Source of the DNA: Roseovarius sp.
GTDB lineage: Bacteria > Pseudomonadota > Alphaproteobacteria > Rhodobacterales > Rhodobacteraceae
DNA: 64,000 nucleotides
Assembly: GCA_027493545.1 (NCBI GenBank)
Contig: JAOSKR010000004.1
Location: 1-64,000 of the forward strand
Direction: 5' to 3'
The translations under genes and the position numbers were made by a program. Shown here piece after piece: positions 50,351 through 60,090 of this stretch (position 1 is the stretch's first letter; each line of letters starts with the position of its first letter). The notes beneath the pieces are model-generated. The model saw only the letters and a program-made list of their open reading frames with translations, was not told the origin of the DNA and did not search any database.

Positions 50351-51565
50351 ATGTCCAAGATCAAGGTAGAAAATCCCATCGTCGAGATGGACGGCGACGA
50401 GATGACCCGGATCATCTGGGATTTCATCAAGAAGAAACTGATCCTGCCCTATCTCGATGTCGATCTGCTCTATTACGATCTCGGCATCGAAAGCCGCGAC
50501 GCCACCGACGACCAGATCACCATCGACGCCGCTGAAAAGACCAAGGAGGTAGGCGTCGCGGTCAAGTGCGCGACCATCACCCCCGACGAGGCACGGGTCG
50601 AGGAATTCGGCCTCAAGAAGATGTGGCGCAGCCCCAACGGCACCATCCGCAACATCCTGGGCGGCGTGGTCTTTCGCGCGCCGATCATCTGCCGCAACGT
50701 GCCGCGGCTGGTGCCGGGCTGGACCCAGCCCATCGTCATCGGCCGCCACGCCTTTGGCGACCAGTACCGCGCCACCGACATCAAGTTCCCCGGCCCCGGC
50801 ACGCTGAGCATGAAATTCGTGGGCGAGGACGGCACCGTGATCGACGAAGAGGTGTTCAAGGCCCCCTCCTCGGGCGTCTACATGGCCATGTACAACCTCG
50901 ACGACTCGATCCGCGATTTCGCCCGCGCCTCGATGAATTACGCCCTCGGCATGGGCTGGCCGCTGTATCTGTCGACCAAGAACACCATCCTGAAACAGTA
51001 TGACGGCCAGTTCATGATCCTCTTTCAGGAGATTTTCGACGCCGAATTTGCCGACAAGTTCAAGAAGGCCGGGATCACCTACGAGCACCGCCTGATCGAC
51101 GACATGGTCGCCTGCGTGATGAAATGGAACGGCGGCTTCGTCTGGGCGTGCAAGAACTACGATGGCGACGTGCAGTCCGACACCGTGGCGCAGGGCTTTG
51201 GCAGCCTCGGGCTGATGACCAGCCAGCTGATGACGCCCGATGGCAAGATCGTCGAGGCCGAAGCCGCGCATGGCACCGTCACCCGCCACTATCGCCAGCA
51301 CCAGAAGGGCGAGGAAACCTCGACCAACTCCATCGCCTCGATCTACGCCTGGACCGGCGGGCTCAAGCACCGCGCCAAGCTCGACGGCAACGACCGGCTG
51401 ATGCATTTCGCCGAAACGCTGGAACGGGTCGTGGTCGATACCGTCGAATCGGGCCACATGACCAAGGATCTGGCACTGCTGGTGGGCCCCGACCAGGGCT
51501 GGCTCACGACCATTGGCTTTCTCGAGAAGGTCAACGAGAACCTGGGCAAGGCGCTGGCCGGCTGA
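50351..51565 (+). CDS. icd: NADP-dependent isocitrate dehydrogenase
   Basis: TCA-cycle enzyme converting isocitrate to 2-oxoglutarate. 404 residues, dimeric eukaryote-like type II form common in alphaproteobacteria. The N-terminus is [20 protein letters not shown]. Substrate-site residues include [19 protein letters not shown]. The metal-site region is [20 protein letters not shown], and the NADP region is [26 protein letters not shown] precedes ATG 50351. The gene is intact and single. Confidence 0.97.
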   Translation: MSKIKVENPIVEMDGDEMTRIIWDFIKKKLILPYLDVDLLYYDLGIESRDATDDQITIDAAEKTKEVGVAVKCATITPDEARVEEFGLKKMWRSPNGTIRNILGGVVFRAPIICRNVPRLVPGWTQPIVIGRHAFGDQYRATDIKFPGPGTLSMKFVGEDGTVIDEEVFKAPSSGVYMAMYNLDDSIRDFARASMNYALGMGWPLYLSTKNTILKQYDGQFMILFQEIFDAEFADKFKKAGITYEHRLIDDMVACVMKWNGGFVWACKNYDGDVQSDTVAQGFGSLGLMTSQLMTPDGKIVEAEAAHGTVTRHYRQHQKGEETSTNSIASIYAWTGGLKHRAKLDGNDRLMHFAETLERVVVDTVESGHMTKDLALLVGPDQGWLTTIGFLEKVNENLGKALAG

Positions 51566-51718
51566 GCCGGGAAATCAGGGCGGCGGCGGGCGACCCGGCC
51601 AGCCCCGCCCGTTTGCCCGGCCTCGCGGCCGGGAACCGCGCGGCAGACCCGAGAGGGGTTGACGCGCGCGCGCCGACCGCCCCCTATGGGCGCCAAACCC
51701 AAGGTTCGGAGGCGCTCC

Positions 51719-52054
51719 ATGGCACATGCCTATCTGCTTCTCATCCTCGCCGTGCTCTTCGAGGGGCTCGGCTCGACCTCGCTGCAGGCCAGTCAGCAGT
51801 TCACCCGGCTCTGGCCCTCGCTGGGGGTTCTGGTGGGCTTCGGCACAGCCTTCTACATCTTCACCATTGTCCTGAAATACCTGCCCCTGGGCGTCACCTA
51901 CGCCATCTGGTCGGGGCTGGGCATCTGCCTGACCGCCTTTCTGGGCTGGATGGTTTTCCGGCAGGGCATCGACCTGGCCGCCATGCTGGGCATGGGGCTG
52001 ATCATCGCCGGCATATTGGTGATCAACGTCTTTTCGACCACCGCCACGCACTGA
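51719..52054 (+). CDS. Small multidrug resistance (SMR) protein
   Basis: Four-helix membrane protein of 111 residues that works as a dual-topology dimer. The essential membrane glutamate is in ILAVLFEGLGSTSLQAS. WSGLGICLTAFLGWMVFRQ and GLIIAGILVINVFS match helices 3-4. It may export quaternary ammonium compounds or guanidinium; the family has both types. GGAGG lies 7 bases before ATG 51719. Confidence 0.9.
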   Translation: MAHAYLLLILAVLFEGLGSTSLQASQQFTRLWPSLGVLVGFGTAFYIFTIVLKYLPLGVTYAIWSGLGICLTAFLGWMVFRQGIDLAAMLGMGLIIAGILVINVFSTTATH

Positions 52055-52061
52055 GGCGGGC

Positions 52062-52349
52062 TCAGTTCCGCTCGGCTGCCGGCGGGTTCATGCGGTGAAA
52101 GAAATCGACATCGCGCACCGTCACCGTGCCGGTGACGACGATGGCAAAGATTACAGCCCAGAGCACCACCGTCACGCCGGTTGCGATCCATATCTTTCGC
52201 TTCAGATGGTGCCGCTCTGGCGAGCCCGAATGCGTGCCGGGTACCACGCGCCCCGCCTCGCCCCGGGTCTGGATGCGGATCGGCAGCACGATGAGGAAGG
52301 TCAGGAACCAGATCACCATGAACAACACGATGGCCGAGGCGATGCTCAT
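52062..52349 (-). CDS. DUF1467-family small membrane protein
   Basis: A 95-residue protein with two hydrophobic helices (IVLFMVIWFLTFLIVLPIRI and VTVVLWAVIFAIVVTG) joined by a loop with RTRGEAGRVV-like QTRGEAGRVVPGTH, the DUF1467 motif. Function unknown. Its ATG overlaps the mce stop (ATGA), and this pairing with methylmalonyl-CoA epimerase is recurrent in alphaproteobacteria as I recall. Confidence 0.88.
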   Translation of the reverse strand: MSIASAIVLFMVIWFLTFLIVLPIRIQTRGEAGRVVPGTHSGSPERHHLKRKIWIATGVTVVLWAVIFAIVVTGTVTVRDVDFFHRMNPPAAERN

Positions 52350-52753
52350 CAGACCTGCTCCAGCTCCACCAGGCAGCCCTGGAAATCCTTGGGATGCAGG
52401 AACAGCACCGGTTTGCCGTGGGCGCCGATCCTGGGCTCGCCGTCGCCGAGGATGCGCGCGCCGCGGGCCTTGAGGTGGTCGCGCGCCGCCAGGATATCCT
52501 CGACCTCATAGCAGACATGGTGGATGCCGCCGGCCGGGTTCTTGTCCAGAAATCCCCGGATCGGGCTGTCCTCGCCCAGCGGGTAGAGGAGCTCGATCTT
52601 GGTGTTGGGCAGCTCGATGAAGACGACCGTGACGCCGTGATCGGGCTCGTCCTGCGGCGCGCCCACCTGCGCGCCCAGCATGCTGCGGTACTGCTCGGCC
52701 GCGGCTTCGAGATCAGGCACGGCAATGGCGACATGGTTCAGGCGTCCGATCAT
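52349..52753 (-). CDS. mce: Methylmalonyl-CoA epimerase
   Basis: Vicinal-oxygen-chelate fold enzyme of 134 residues that interconverts methylmalonyl-CoA epimers in the propionyl-CoA or ethylmalonyl-CoA routes. LNHVAIAVPDLEAAAEQYRS and GGIHHVCYEVEDI supply the metal His residues; KIELLYPLG and GCLVELEQV supply the Glu positions. ATG 52753 (MIGRLNHVAIAV) is clear from the family start. It is followed by the overlapping DUF1467 gene. Confidence 0.94.
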   Translation of the reverse strand: MIGRLNHVAIAVPDLEAAAEQYRSMLGAQVGAPQDEPDHGVTVVFIELPNTKIELLYPLGEDSPIRGFLDKNPAGGIHHVCYEVEDILAARDHLKARGARILGDGEPRIGAHGKPVLFLHPKDFQGCLVELEQV

Positions 52754-52924
52754 GGGGCATCCTCGCTTGGCTCGGTCCCCGTTATGACGCCGCGCGCACA
52801 CCGGCGCAAGCGCCCGGCCCGGGGGCAAGGGCGGAGAGCCGGGACCGGGCGATTGCGTCTTTACCCTTCGTTAGCCGAACCGGCGTAGCGTCAGGGGTGT
52901 CGTTGCCCGGCAAGGAGCCCCTCG

Positions 52925-53638
52925 ATGAACGATCTCGCCACCCTCCTCGCGCCCCGCCGGCCCTGCGCCAGCCATCCGCTGCGCGGCCTGACCATCCTCG
53001 CGGTCGAGGACAGCCGCCTTGCCTGTGAAACCCTGCGCCTGATGTGCCAGCACAGCGGCGCGCGCCTGCGCCGGGCCGACAACCTCACCGCGGCCCATCG
53101 GCATCTGCGGGCCTATCGCCCCGCGGCGGTGATCGTCGACATCGGCCTGCCCGACGGCTCCGGGCTCGACCTGATCGCCGATCTCGCGCGCACCCGCCCG
53201 CGCCTTGGCGCCGTTTTCGGTACCAGCGGCGAACCCTGCGGCAACCTTCCCGTGCTGGCCGCCGGCGCCGACGGGTTCCTGGCCAAGCCGCTGGACAGCC
53301 TGGCGACATTCCAGCGCACGATCCTTGCCGCACTGCCGGCGCGGGCGGCTGTCGCGGATGCCCCCCGGGCGGGCGGCGCGTCGCTCAGGCCCGACCGCGC
53401 CGCCTTTCGCGACGACATGCACCATGTGGCGACACTGCTCACCGCGCGGCAGGACGGCGCGGCGATCGACTATGCGGCGCAGTTCCTGCGCGGGGTGGCG
53501 CGCGCGGCACGCGACCCGGTGCTCGAACGCGCGGCCGTCGCGCTGGCGCGCTGCCGCCCCGGCGGCGGGCGGCGGGCCGAGGCGGCGCAACTGGTGGCGA
53601 TGCTGCACGCCCGCATCGGACGCCATGCCGCGATCTGA
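52925..53638 (+). CDS. Orphan response-regulator-like receiver protein
   Basis: A 237-residue protein with a receiver domain (about 20-125). It has the acidic pair Glu28/Asp29 (ILAVEDSRLA), phospho-acceptor Asp72 (AVIVDIGLPDGSG), Thr100 (GAVFGTSGE) and Lys121 (GFLAKPLDS). All key residues are present, so it should be phosphorylatable. The C-terminal 100 residues are Arg/Ala-rich helices without a recognised output domain. No histidine kinase is adjacent. Confidence 0.82.
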   Translation: MNDLATLLAPRRPCASHPLRGLTILAVEDSRLACETLRLMCQHSGARLRRADNLTAAHRHLRAYRPAAVIVDIGLPDGSGLDLIADLARTRPRLGAVFGTSGEPCGNLPVLAAGADGFLAKPLDSLATFQRTILAALPARAAVADAPRAGGASLRPDRAAFRDDMHHVATLLTARQDGAAIDYAAQFLRGVARAARDPVLERAAVALARCRPGGGRRAEAAQLVAMLHARIGRHAAI

Positions 53639-53683
53639 GGCGGTGAGCAGGAAATCCCCGCGTCCGCACGCCGGAAAGCGGCG

Positions 53684-54400
53684 TCAGGCCAGCCCCGGGT
53701 CGCTCGCCGCGCGCACCAGCAGGGTGAGGTCGCTCAGCCGTTCGCGCTGCTGCCCGTTCGCGTCGAAGTTCTCCGCATCGAGCCAGAGCCGGAACGCCTC
53801 GTCGAGCGCCGGCCATTCGGCGTCGATCACCGAAAACCAGGCGGTATCGCGGTTGCGGCCCTTGACCACGGTGGCCTGCCTGAAAATGCCCTCATAGCTG
53901 AACCCCAGCCGCTGCGCCGCCCGGCGCGAAGGACGGTTGAGCGCGTCGCATTTCCATTCGTAACGGCGATAGCCGGCCTCGAACGCCCATTTCATCATCA
54001 GGTACATCGCCTCGGTCGCCGCACGGCTGCGCTGCAGGCGCGGCGCAAGCGCGATATAGCCAACCTCGATCGAGCCCGCCTCGGGCTTGATCCGCAGATA
54101 GGAGGCAAAGCCGCCGAATTCGCCGCTGTCGAGATCGCGAATGGCATGAAACAGGATGTCGTCGCGCGCCGCCGCCGCACGTACCCAGCGGTGAAACTGC
54201 GCGGCCGAGGCGAACGGCCCGTCAGGCATGTAATCCCAGACCTCGTCATGCCCGTCGAACGCCTGATAGAGCAGCGCCGCGTGGCGCTCGGCGTCAAGCC
54301 GTTCCAGCCGCGCATAACGGCCCTCCATCGCCGTGCCATCGGGTGGCGGCGGGGGGGTCCAGCCGGGTACTGGCGCCCCCAGCGGGCGTCTGTCGGTCAT
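53684..54400 (-). CDS. GNAT-family N-acetyltransferase, RimJ/RimL-like
   Basis: Acetyl-CoA-dependent acyltransferase of about 238 residues. The motif A region reads VGYIALAPRLQRSRAATEAM, with KWAFEAGYRRYEWKCDALNR and SRRAAQRLGFSYEGIFRQA typical of RimJ-like proteins. The N-terminal 30 residues are Pro-rich. Protein or small-molecule acceptors are both possible. ATG 54400 is used. Confidence 0.88.
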   Translation of the reverse strand: MTDRRPLGAPVPGWTPPPPPDGTAMEGRYARLERLDAERHAALLYQAFDGHDEVWDYMPDGPFASAAQFHRWVRAAAARDDILFHAIRDLDSGEFGGFASYLRIKPEAGSIEVGYIALAPRLQRSRAATEAMYLMMKWAFEAGYRRYEWKCDALNRPSRRAAQRLGFSYEGIFRQATVVKGRNRDTAWFSVIDAEWPALDEAFRLWLDAENFDANGQQRERLSDLTLLVRAASDPGLA

Positions 54401-54472
54401 CGCGTCGTTGCCCTGGCCAAACTCATCGCCGCCACAATACGCGGGAGCCCGAGTCATTGGAAAGCAAAAGCG

Positions 54473-55722
54473 TCACGTGACCAGCCCCGGATCCGGGCCG
54501 AGCTCGACTCCGGGAAAGACCGTGCGCTCGACGAGACCCCTGTCGAGCCCGAAAAGCGGGCGCATGACCCAGCCTGCCAGAGCGCGCAAATCGCGCGTCG
54601 GCATCAGGTCCCGCCCGGCGTAGAGGTCGGCCTCGGCCAGCCCGGGCCAGTCCGCCACCACGCGACCGCCGCGCAGCGCGCCGCCGAAAAGCAGCATCGC
54701 GCCGGCGGTGCCGTGGTCGGTACCGCCGGTGCCGTTGGCGCGTGCCGTGCGGCCGAACTCGGTCATCGCCATCACCGCGGTGCGGTCCCACACCGGCCCC
54801 AGCCCGGCGCGCAGGGCAAGGATGGCGGCGGCGAGATCGTCCAGCGCGCGCGAGAGCCCCCGCCCCTGCGCCGCATGGGTGTCGAAGCCGCCGAGCGAGA
54901 ACGCCGCGATCCGTGTGTCGTCGCGCAGCCGGCCGGCGGCGAAGCGGGCGATTTCCTCGATCCCGCCGCCGCGCGCGGCGTCAGTCATGCTATCGGCCAT
55001 CGCCCGCATCATCGCGGCGCTGCCCTCGGGCCGGCTGCCCCGCGCCTCGCCGGCGGCAAGGCTTGCCTGCGACAGCGCGATCGCCTCGCGCGTGGCGTCG
55101 CGGAACAGGGGATCGTCGTGCATCACCAAGTCGATCAGTCGCTCGGCCTGCGGGCTCAGCGGCAGCGCCGCCCCGGGCGACCAGTCGGCGATCCCGGCCG
55201 CGCCCCGCGTCAGCAGCATGTCGCCGCGCCCGATGGCATAGGCGGTCTCGGCCGCAACCCCCGGCACCGCCTGCATCAGCCGGTTGAGCCAGCCGTCGCG
55301 TGCCCCCTCGCGCCCCAGCGCCTGTGTGCCCGCCTCCAGCAGGTCCTGCCCGTCGAAATGGCTGCGCTTGTCGCGGTAGGGGGTCGAGACGGCATGGGCG
55401 ACCCCCATCTGGCCCGCCCGCCAGAGCGGCATCAAGGGCATCAGCGCCGGGTGCAGCGCGAAAAAAAACCGTCAAGATCGGTCGCGTCCGGTACCGGCTC
55501 CTGCAGCAGGGGCGCGCGCCACGCGGCGAATTCCGGCGCCCCGACCGGGCGCACCGCATCGAGCCCGTCGAGCCCGCCGCGCAGGATGATCACCACCAGC
55601 CGGTTCGGCCACGGCGCGCTGGCCAGGGTGACGGGCGTCACCAGCGGGCTCGCGGCCAGCGAACAGCCCAAGGCCAGCGACCGGGTCAGAAAGACGCGCC
55701 GGGACTGCGGGGCGTGGGGCAT
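54473..55722 (-). CDS. DUF1501 Tat-secreted protein (one frameshift)
   Basis: A secreted alkaline-phosphatase-superfamily-like protein of about 416 residues. The twin-arginine signal is SRRVFLTRSLALGCSLAASP. After a one-base repair in the run of eight A at 55461-55468 (plus strand), DGFFALHPALMPL leads into TPYRDKRSHFDGQDLLEAGT. The C-terminal core VMAMTEFGRTARANGTGGTD and HGTAGAMLLFGGAL are the DUF1501 signatures. It begins 14 bp after the DUF1800 stop; the DUF1800-DUF1501 pair is a known conserved tandem of unknown function. Confidence 0.88.
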
Positions 55723-55735
55723 GGAACGCTCCTCC

Positions 55736-57117
55736 CTAATGCCGCTGGAAGGCGGGCGAGGCCAGCACGACTCCCACCCCCTCGGGGCGGGTTTCGGCGG
55801 CGGCCGCGGCAAAGCGCACCGTCTCCGGCGCCATCCGCCCCAGTGCCGTGCCGGCGAAGTCGCGCGGATCGGGCAGCACGCCCCTGAGCGCGAAGGGCGC
55901 GGTCATCGCCCATCCCACCCGCGCCGCCAGGCGCTGCGGCGTGATCCAGTCGGCGTCAGACTCGGACCAGCCGTCGGGCCCGGCGGGCTGGCCCCGGGGC
56001 TGGCCCATCAGCGTGAGCGGCAGGTCGAAGAGCCGCCGCATCTTGCGCGCGTTGCCCGCCGGCAGGTGCGCCGGCACGATTCCGAGCGCGCGCAGCGCTG
56101 AGCCCACGAAATCCATCGGCTGCTTGACGTTGCCCGGCGCATCGGCCCGGGCCGCCGGGTGGGTCAGCATTTCGCCGCAGACCTCTGCGAGATCGCCATC
56201 GGTCGCCAGATATCGCCCGGTCATCGCCCCGACCAGCCCGGCATCGGGGCTGTCGGAGACGAAATGCACCGCCAGCTTGCGGGCGACATGCGCCGCAGTT
56301 GCCGGGTGCCGCGCCAGATCGTCGAGCGCGGCAAGGATGTCACCCAGCCGCGCGCGGGCGCCGCCATAGCTGACCGACAGCACTGTCTCGGCGCCGGGTT
56401 CGGCCCAATCCGGGCGAAAGCGGAAACCGCCCTTCAGGCCGTAGCTGAGCCCGGTCAGCAGCTTGGCCAGTTCGCGCACATCCCCTTGCGTATAGGGCCC
56501 CGCCACCCCCAGCGTGTGCAACTCCAGCATCTCGCGGGCGAGGTTCTCGTTCAGCCCCCCGCCGGGGCGCCTGCTCGCGGCCTCGCTGTTCGGGCCCATC
56601 GACCGGGCCTGATCGAGATAGCGCAGCATCAGCGGATGGGTGGCCGCCGCCCGCAGCATGTCGGAAAACCGCCCCGCCACATGCGGGCGGATCGCCTCTT
56701 CGGCATAAAGGACATGGGCGTAGCGCAGCGGCCCGCCGCGTTCCAGCGCGGTAAAGTGATCGGCCCAGAACGCCGCCAGCCGCTCGCGCAGGCCGTCCTC
56801 GCCCAGCGCCCGGCGCAAAAGCGTCTGCGCCAGCCACCCGGCGGCCTCGCGCCCCGCCTTGCGCCCGATCCCCCGGACGCGCTTGCGCGCGGCCATGCGT
56901 TCGGCCTCCGTCGCCGCCCGCCGCAGCGCCTTGCGCGCGTCGCGGCGGGCCAGATGGTTGGCCACCGCCACCTGAAAGCCGGGGATCGCAAACCGCTCCG
57001 CCGCCCGGTCGGGGCCCGAAAGCAGCGCCAGCATCATTCCGGCGAAGCCGGAGGCGGGATCGAGGGCGACAGCCCGCAGCCGAAACGGATCGCCGCCCGC
57101 TCGGGATCGAAGCGCAT
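55736..57117 (-). CDS. DUF1800-family protein (one frameshift near start)
   Basis: A protein of about 461 residues. After the start MRFDPERAAIRFGCGLSPSI a one-base repair near 57048 leads to MLALLSGPDRAAERF. The DUF1800 core contains FWADHFTALERGGPLRYAHV, GGGLNENLAREMLELHTLGV, YTQGDVRELAKLLTGLSYGL and LAVHFVSDSPDAGLVGAMT. No clear signal peptide on this protein, unlike its partner. Function unknown; the tandem DUF1501 gene follows. ATG 57117 is chosen because the N-terminal motif belongs to the family. Confidence 0.88.
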
Positions 57118-57313
57118 GGGCCGACCCTTTCGCGGCATGGGATGAACTTGATCATAGCGTCATACGCGGCGCACTTCACCTTCCGTCGCGGAGAGGGGCG
57201 CGAACAGGCGGCGGCAAGACTTGTTTAACGATTCTCGTTCTACTAATGTTCCAGAGCGGCCGCCGCCGCAAAGTGACATGACAATCGGCATCGGATCGGA
57301 CTATAAGTTGTGT

Positions 57314-57967
57314 ATGACAAATGACCCCTCACAGCATCTGTCCGATTTCCTCGGTGATGACAGATTCGGAACGATCATGGCCGACCCGCCCTGGCGGTTC
57401 ATCAACCGCACCGGCAAGGTGGCGCCGGAACACAAGCGCCTGTCGCGCTACCCGACGATGACGGTGGAAGAGATCGGCGCGCTGCCGGTCGGTGATTTCC
57501 TGCAGGAGCGCGCGCATTGCTACCTGTGGGTGCCCAACGCGCTCCTGCCTCAGGGCTTGCAGGTGCTCGCCGCCCGGGGGTTCGATTACAAATCCAACAT
57601 CGTCTGGCACAAGATCCGCAAGGATGGCGGCTCGGACGGGCGCGGGGTGGGGTTCTATTTCCGCAACGTCACCGAAATCCTGCTGTTTGGAACGCGGGGC
57701 AAGAACGCCCGAACGCTGCCGCCGGGGCGGCGGCAGGTGAACATGCTCCAAACCCGCAAGCGCGAGCACTCGCGCAAGCCCGACGAACAGTATGCGCTGA
57801 TCGAAAGCTGCTCCTGGGGCCCGTATCTGGAACTCTTCGGGCGCGGCATCCGCGAGGGGTGGACAGTCTGGGGCAACCAGGCCGATGCCGATTACAAGCC
57901 GAACTGGAAGACGTATTCCCATAATTCGGCTCGGGAGATACTGAATTCTGCCTGTCTTGCAGTCTGA
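57314..57967 (+). CDS. MT-A70-family adenine methyltransferase
   Basis: SAM-dependent N6-adenine methyltransferase of about 217 residues, intact. The catalytic motif DPPW is at residues 24-27 (GTIMADPPWRF). The SAM-region pattern ends the domain (EGWTVWGNQAD), with SNIVWHKIRKDGG, RNVTEILLFGTRG and YALIESCSWGPYLELFGR between. ATG 57314 is used; ATG 57278 and an upstream TTG are alternatives. No restriction endonuclease or phage gene is adjacent, so it is a solitary methylase on DNA or RNA. The AT-rich leader (57221-57300) suggests its own promoter. Confidence 0.88.
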   Translation: MTNDPSQHLSDFLGDDRFGTIMADPPWRFINRTGKVAPEHKRLSRYPTMTVEEIGALPVGDFLQERAHCYLWVPNALLPQGLQVLAARGFDYKSNIVWHKIRKDGGSDGRGVGFYFRNVTEILLFGTRGKNARTLPPGRRQVNMLQTRKREHSRKPDEQYALIESCSWGPYLELFGRGIREGWTVWGNQADADYKPNWKTYSHNSAREILNSACLAV

Positions 57968-57990
57968 GTGGTAGATACGTAAAGCTCAAT

Positions 57991-59869
57991 TCACTCCCGC
58001 GGCAGCACCCTCAACCCCAGTTCCATCAGCTGCTCGCTTGCGGGCTCGCTTGGCGCGTTCATCATCAAATCCTCGGCGCGCTGGTTCATCGGGAACATGA
58101 TCACCTCGCGGATGTTGGAGGTGCCCGCCAGCAGCATCACGATACGGTCGATGCCCGCCGCGCAGCCGCCATGCGGGGGCACCGTAATGGAACGCGCTGA
58201 CCATCCCGCCGAAGCGGCGGCGGACCTCGTCCTCGCTGTAGCCGGCGAGCGCGAAGGCGCGGAACATGACCTCGGGGCGGTGGTTGCGGATCGCACCCGA
58301 GACGATCTCGTAGCCGTTGCAGGCCAGATCGTACTGGTAGCCCAGCACCTCGAGCGGGTCGCCCGCGAGCGCCTCGCCCCCGCCCCGGGGCATCGAAAAC
58401 GGGTTGTGGCTGAAATCGATGGCGCCGGTTTCCTCGTCGCGCTCGTACATCGGGAAATCGACGATCCGGGCAAAGGCGAAGCGGTCCTTTTCGGTGAGGT
58501 TCAGCTCCTCGCCGATGACGTCGCGCGCCCGTGCCGCCACGCGCTCGAACGCCGCCGGCTTGCCGCCGAGAAAGAACGCCGCGTCGCCCTTGCCAAGGCC
58601 CAGCTGCGCCCTGATCGCCTCGGTGCGCTCGGGGCCGATGTTCTTGGCCAGGGGGCCGGCGGCCTCTGTCCTATGGAGCCAGTTTTCGTGTTCTTTGATC
58701 TTCGCTTCAGAAGCTCCCTCGGTCCGAAGCTTGTGCTTTGACCATTCAATCATTTTTAGATCGATGTCAGTAAGCTCGGAGCTTCGTTCCCGCCAGAAGA
58801 TATAGCCCATCCCCGGCAGGCCCTCCTTCTGGGCGAATGCGTTCATCCGGTCGCAGAACTTGCGGCTGCCGCCCGTTGGCGCCGGGATGGCGCGGATCCG
58901 CGTGCCCTCCTGTTCAAGGAGCTTTGCGAAGATCGCGAAGCCCGAGCCGCGGAAATGCTCGCTCACGTCCTGCATCCTGATCGGGTTGCGCAGGTCGGGC
59001 TTGTCGGTGCCGTACCACAGCGCCGCGTCGGCGTAGGTGATCTGCGGCCAGACCTCGTCGACCCCGGCGCCTTCGCCGAACTCCTCGAACACGCCGCGGA
59101 TCACCGGCTGGATGGTGTCGAAGACGTCCTGCTGGGTGACGAAGCTCATCTCCATGTCGAGCTGGTAGAAGTCGGTGGGGCTGCGGTCGGCGCGCGGGTC
59201 CTCGTCACGAAAACACGGCGCGATCTGAAAATAGCGATCGAACCCCGAGACCATGATCAGCTGCTTGAACTGCTGCGGCGCCTGCGGCAGGGCGTAGAAG
59301 CGCCCCGGATGCAACCGCGACGGCACCAGGAAGTCGCGCGCGCCCTCGGGGCTTGAGGCGGTGATGATCGGGGTCTGGTACTCGCGAAAGCCCGTGTCCC
59401 ACATCCGCCGGCGCATGCTGGCCACCACGTCCGAGCGCAGCGTCATGTTGCGCTGCATCGCCTCGCGCCGCAGGTCGAGGTAGCGGTAGCGCAGGCGGGT
59501 CTCCTCGGGGTATTCCTGATCGCCGAAGACCTGCAGCGGCAACTCGGCGGCGGCGCCCAGCACCTCCATGTCGCGGATATAGACCTCGATCTCGCCGGTG
59601 GGCAGGCGCGGGTTGACGAGGCTTTCGTCGCGCGCCTTGACCTCGCCGTCGATGCGCACGCACCATTCGCTGCGCAGCCCCTCGACGCTGTCGAAGACCG
59701 GGCTGTCGGGGTCGCAGAGCACCTGGGTGATGCCGTAATGGTCGCGCAGGTCGATGAAGAGCACGCCGCCATGATCGCGGATGCGGTGCACCCAGCCCGA
59801 CAGGCGGACGGTCTCGCCGACATTCGATCTGGTCAGCTCGGCGCAGGTATGGCTGCGATATGCGTGCAT
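57991..59869 (-). CDS. aspS: Aspartyl-tRNA synthetase (one frameshift, low-GC insertion)
   Basis: Charges tRNA-Asp (and possibly tRNA-Asn). About 626 residues in the bacterial type with the GAD insert. The OB-fold anticodon domain ([20 protein letters not shown]) is followed by class II motif 2 [19 protein letters not shown] and motif 3 [20 protein letters not shown]. The last motif needs one base restored in the run near 58177. Between about residues 360 and 401 lies a stretch of some 36 residues not expected from relatives, with much lower G+C than its surroundings. ATG 59869 ([12 protein letters not shown]) is clear. Confidence 0.94.
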
Positions 59870-59963
59870 GTCGTTCCTCGTCTGGCGCGGTTTCGCGCCG
59901 ATACACATGCGGTGGGGGGCAAAGTCAAGGGGCGCCACGCCGCCGGGCGATGCCCTGCGGTTG

Positions 59964-59991
59964 CAAAATCGTTTACAGATCAACGATTTTG
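59964..59991. promoter_or_regulatory. Perfect 10-bp inverted repeat between aspS and cfa
   Basis: CAAAATCGTT (59964-59973) is matched perfectly by AACGATTTTG (59982-59991) around an 8-bp spacer. It lies midway in the 221-bp spacer of the divergent aspS and cfa genes, about 95-100 bp from each start. It is AT-rich in GC-rich DNA and fits a dimeric regulator site or a bidirectional hairpin. The bound factor is unknown. Confidence 0.55.
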
Positions 59992-60090
59992 GGCAAGAAT
60001 GCCCGCCAGCGAGCAGAGATCAATTTCGGCAGGTTTTGCATCATCGAACACCGGCGCCCGTGAGACCGGCACGAACAGATGGGGTGAGAC

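Noticed and set aside
55455-55475. Programmed frameshifting at the A8/T8 run in the DUF1501 gene
   Set aside because: A slippery run is present, but the same type of break occurs at many non-slippery sites nearby, so the general error explanation is simpler.
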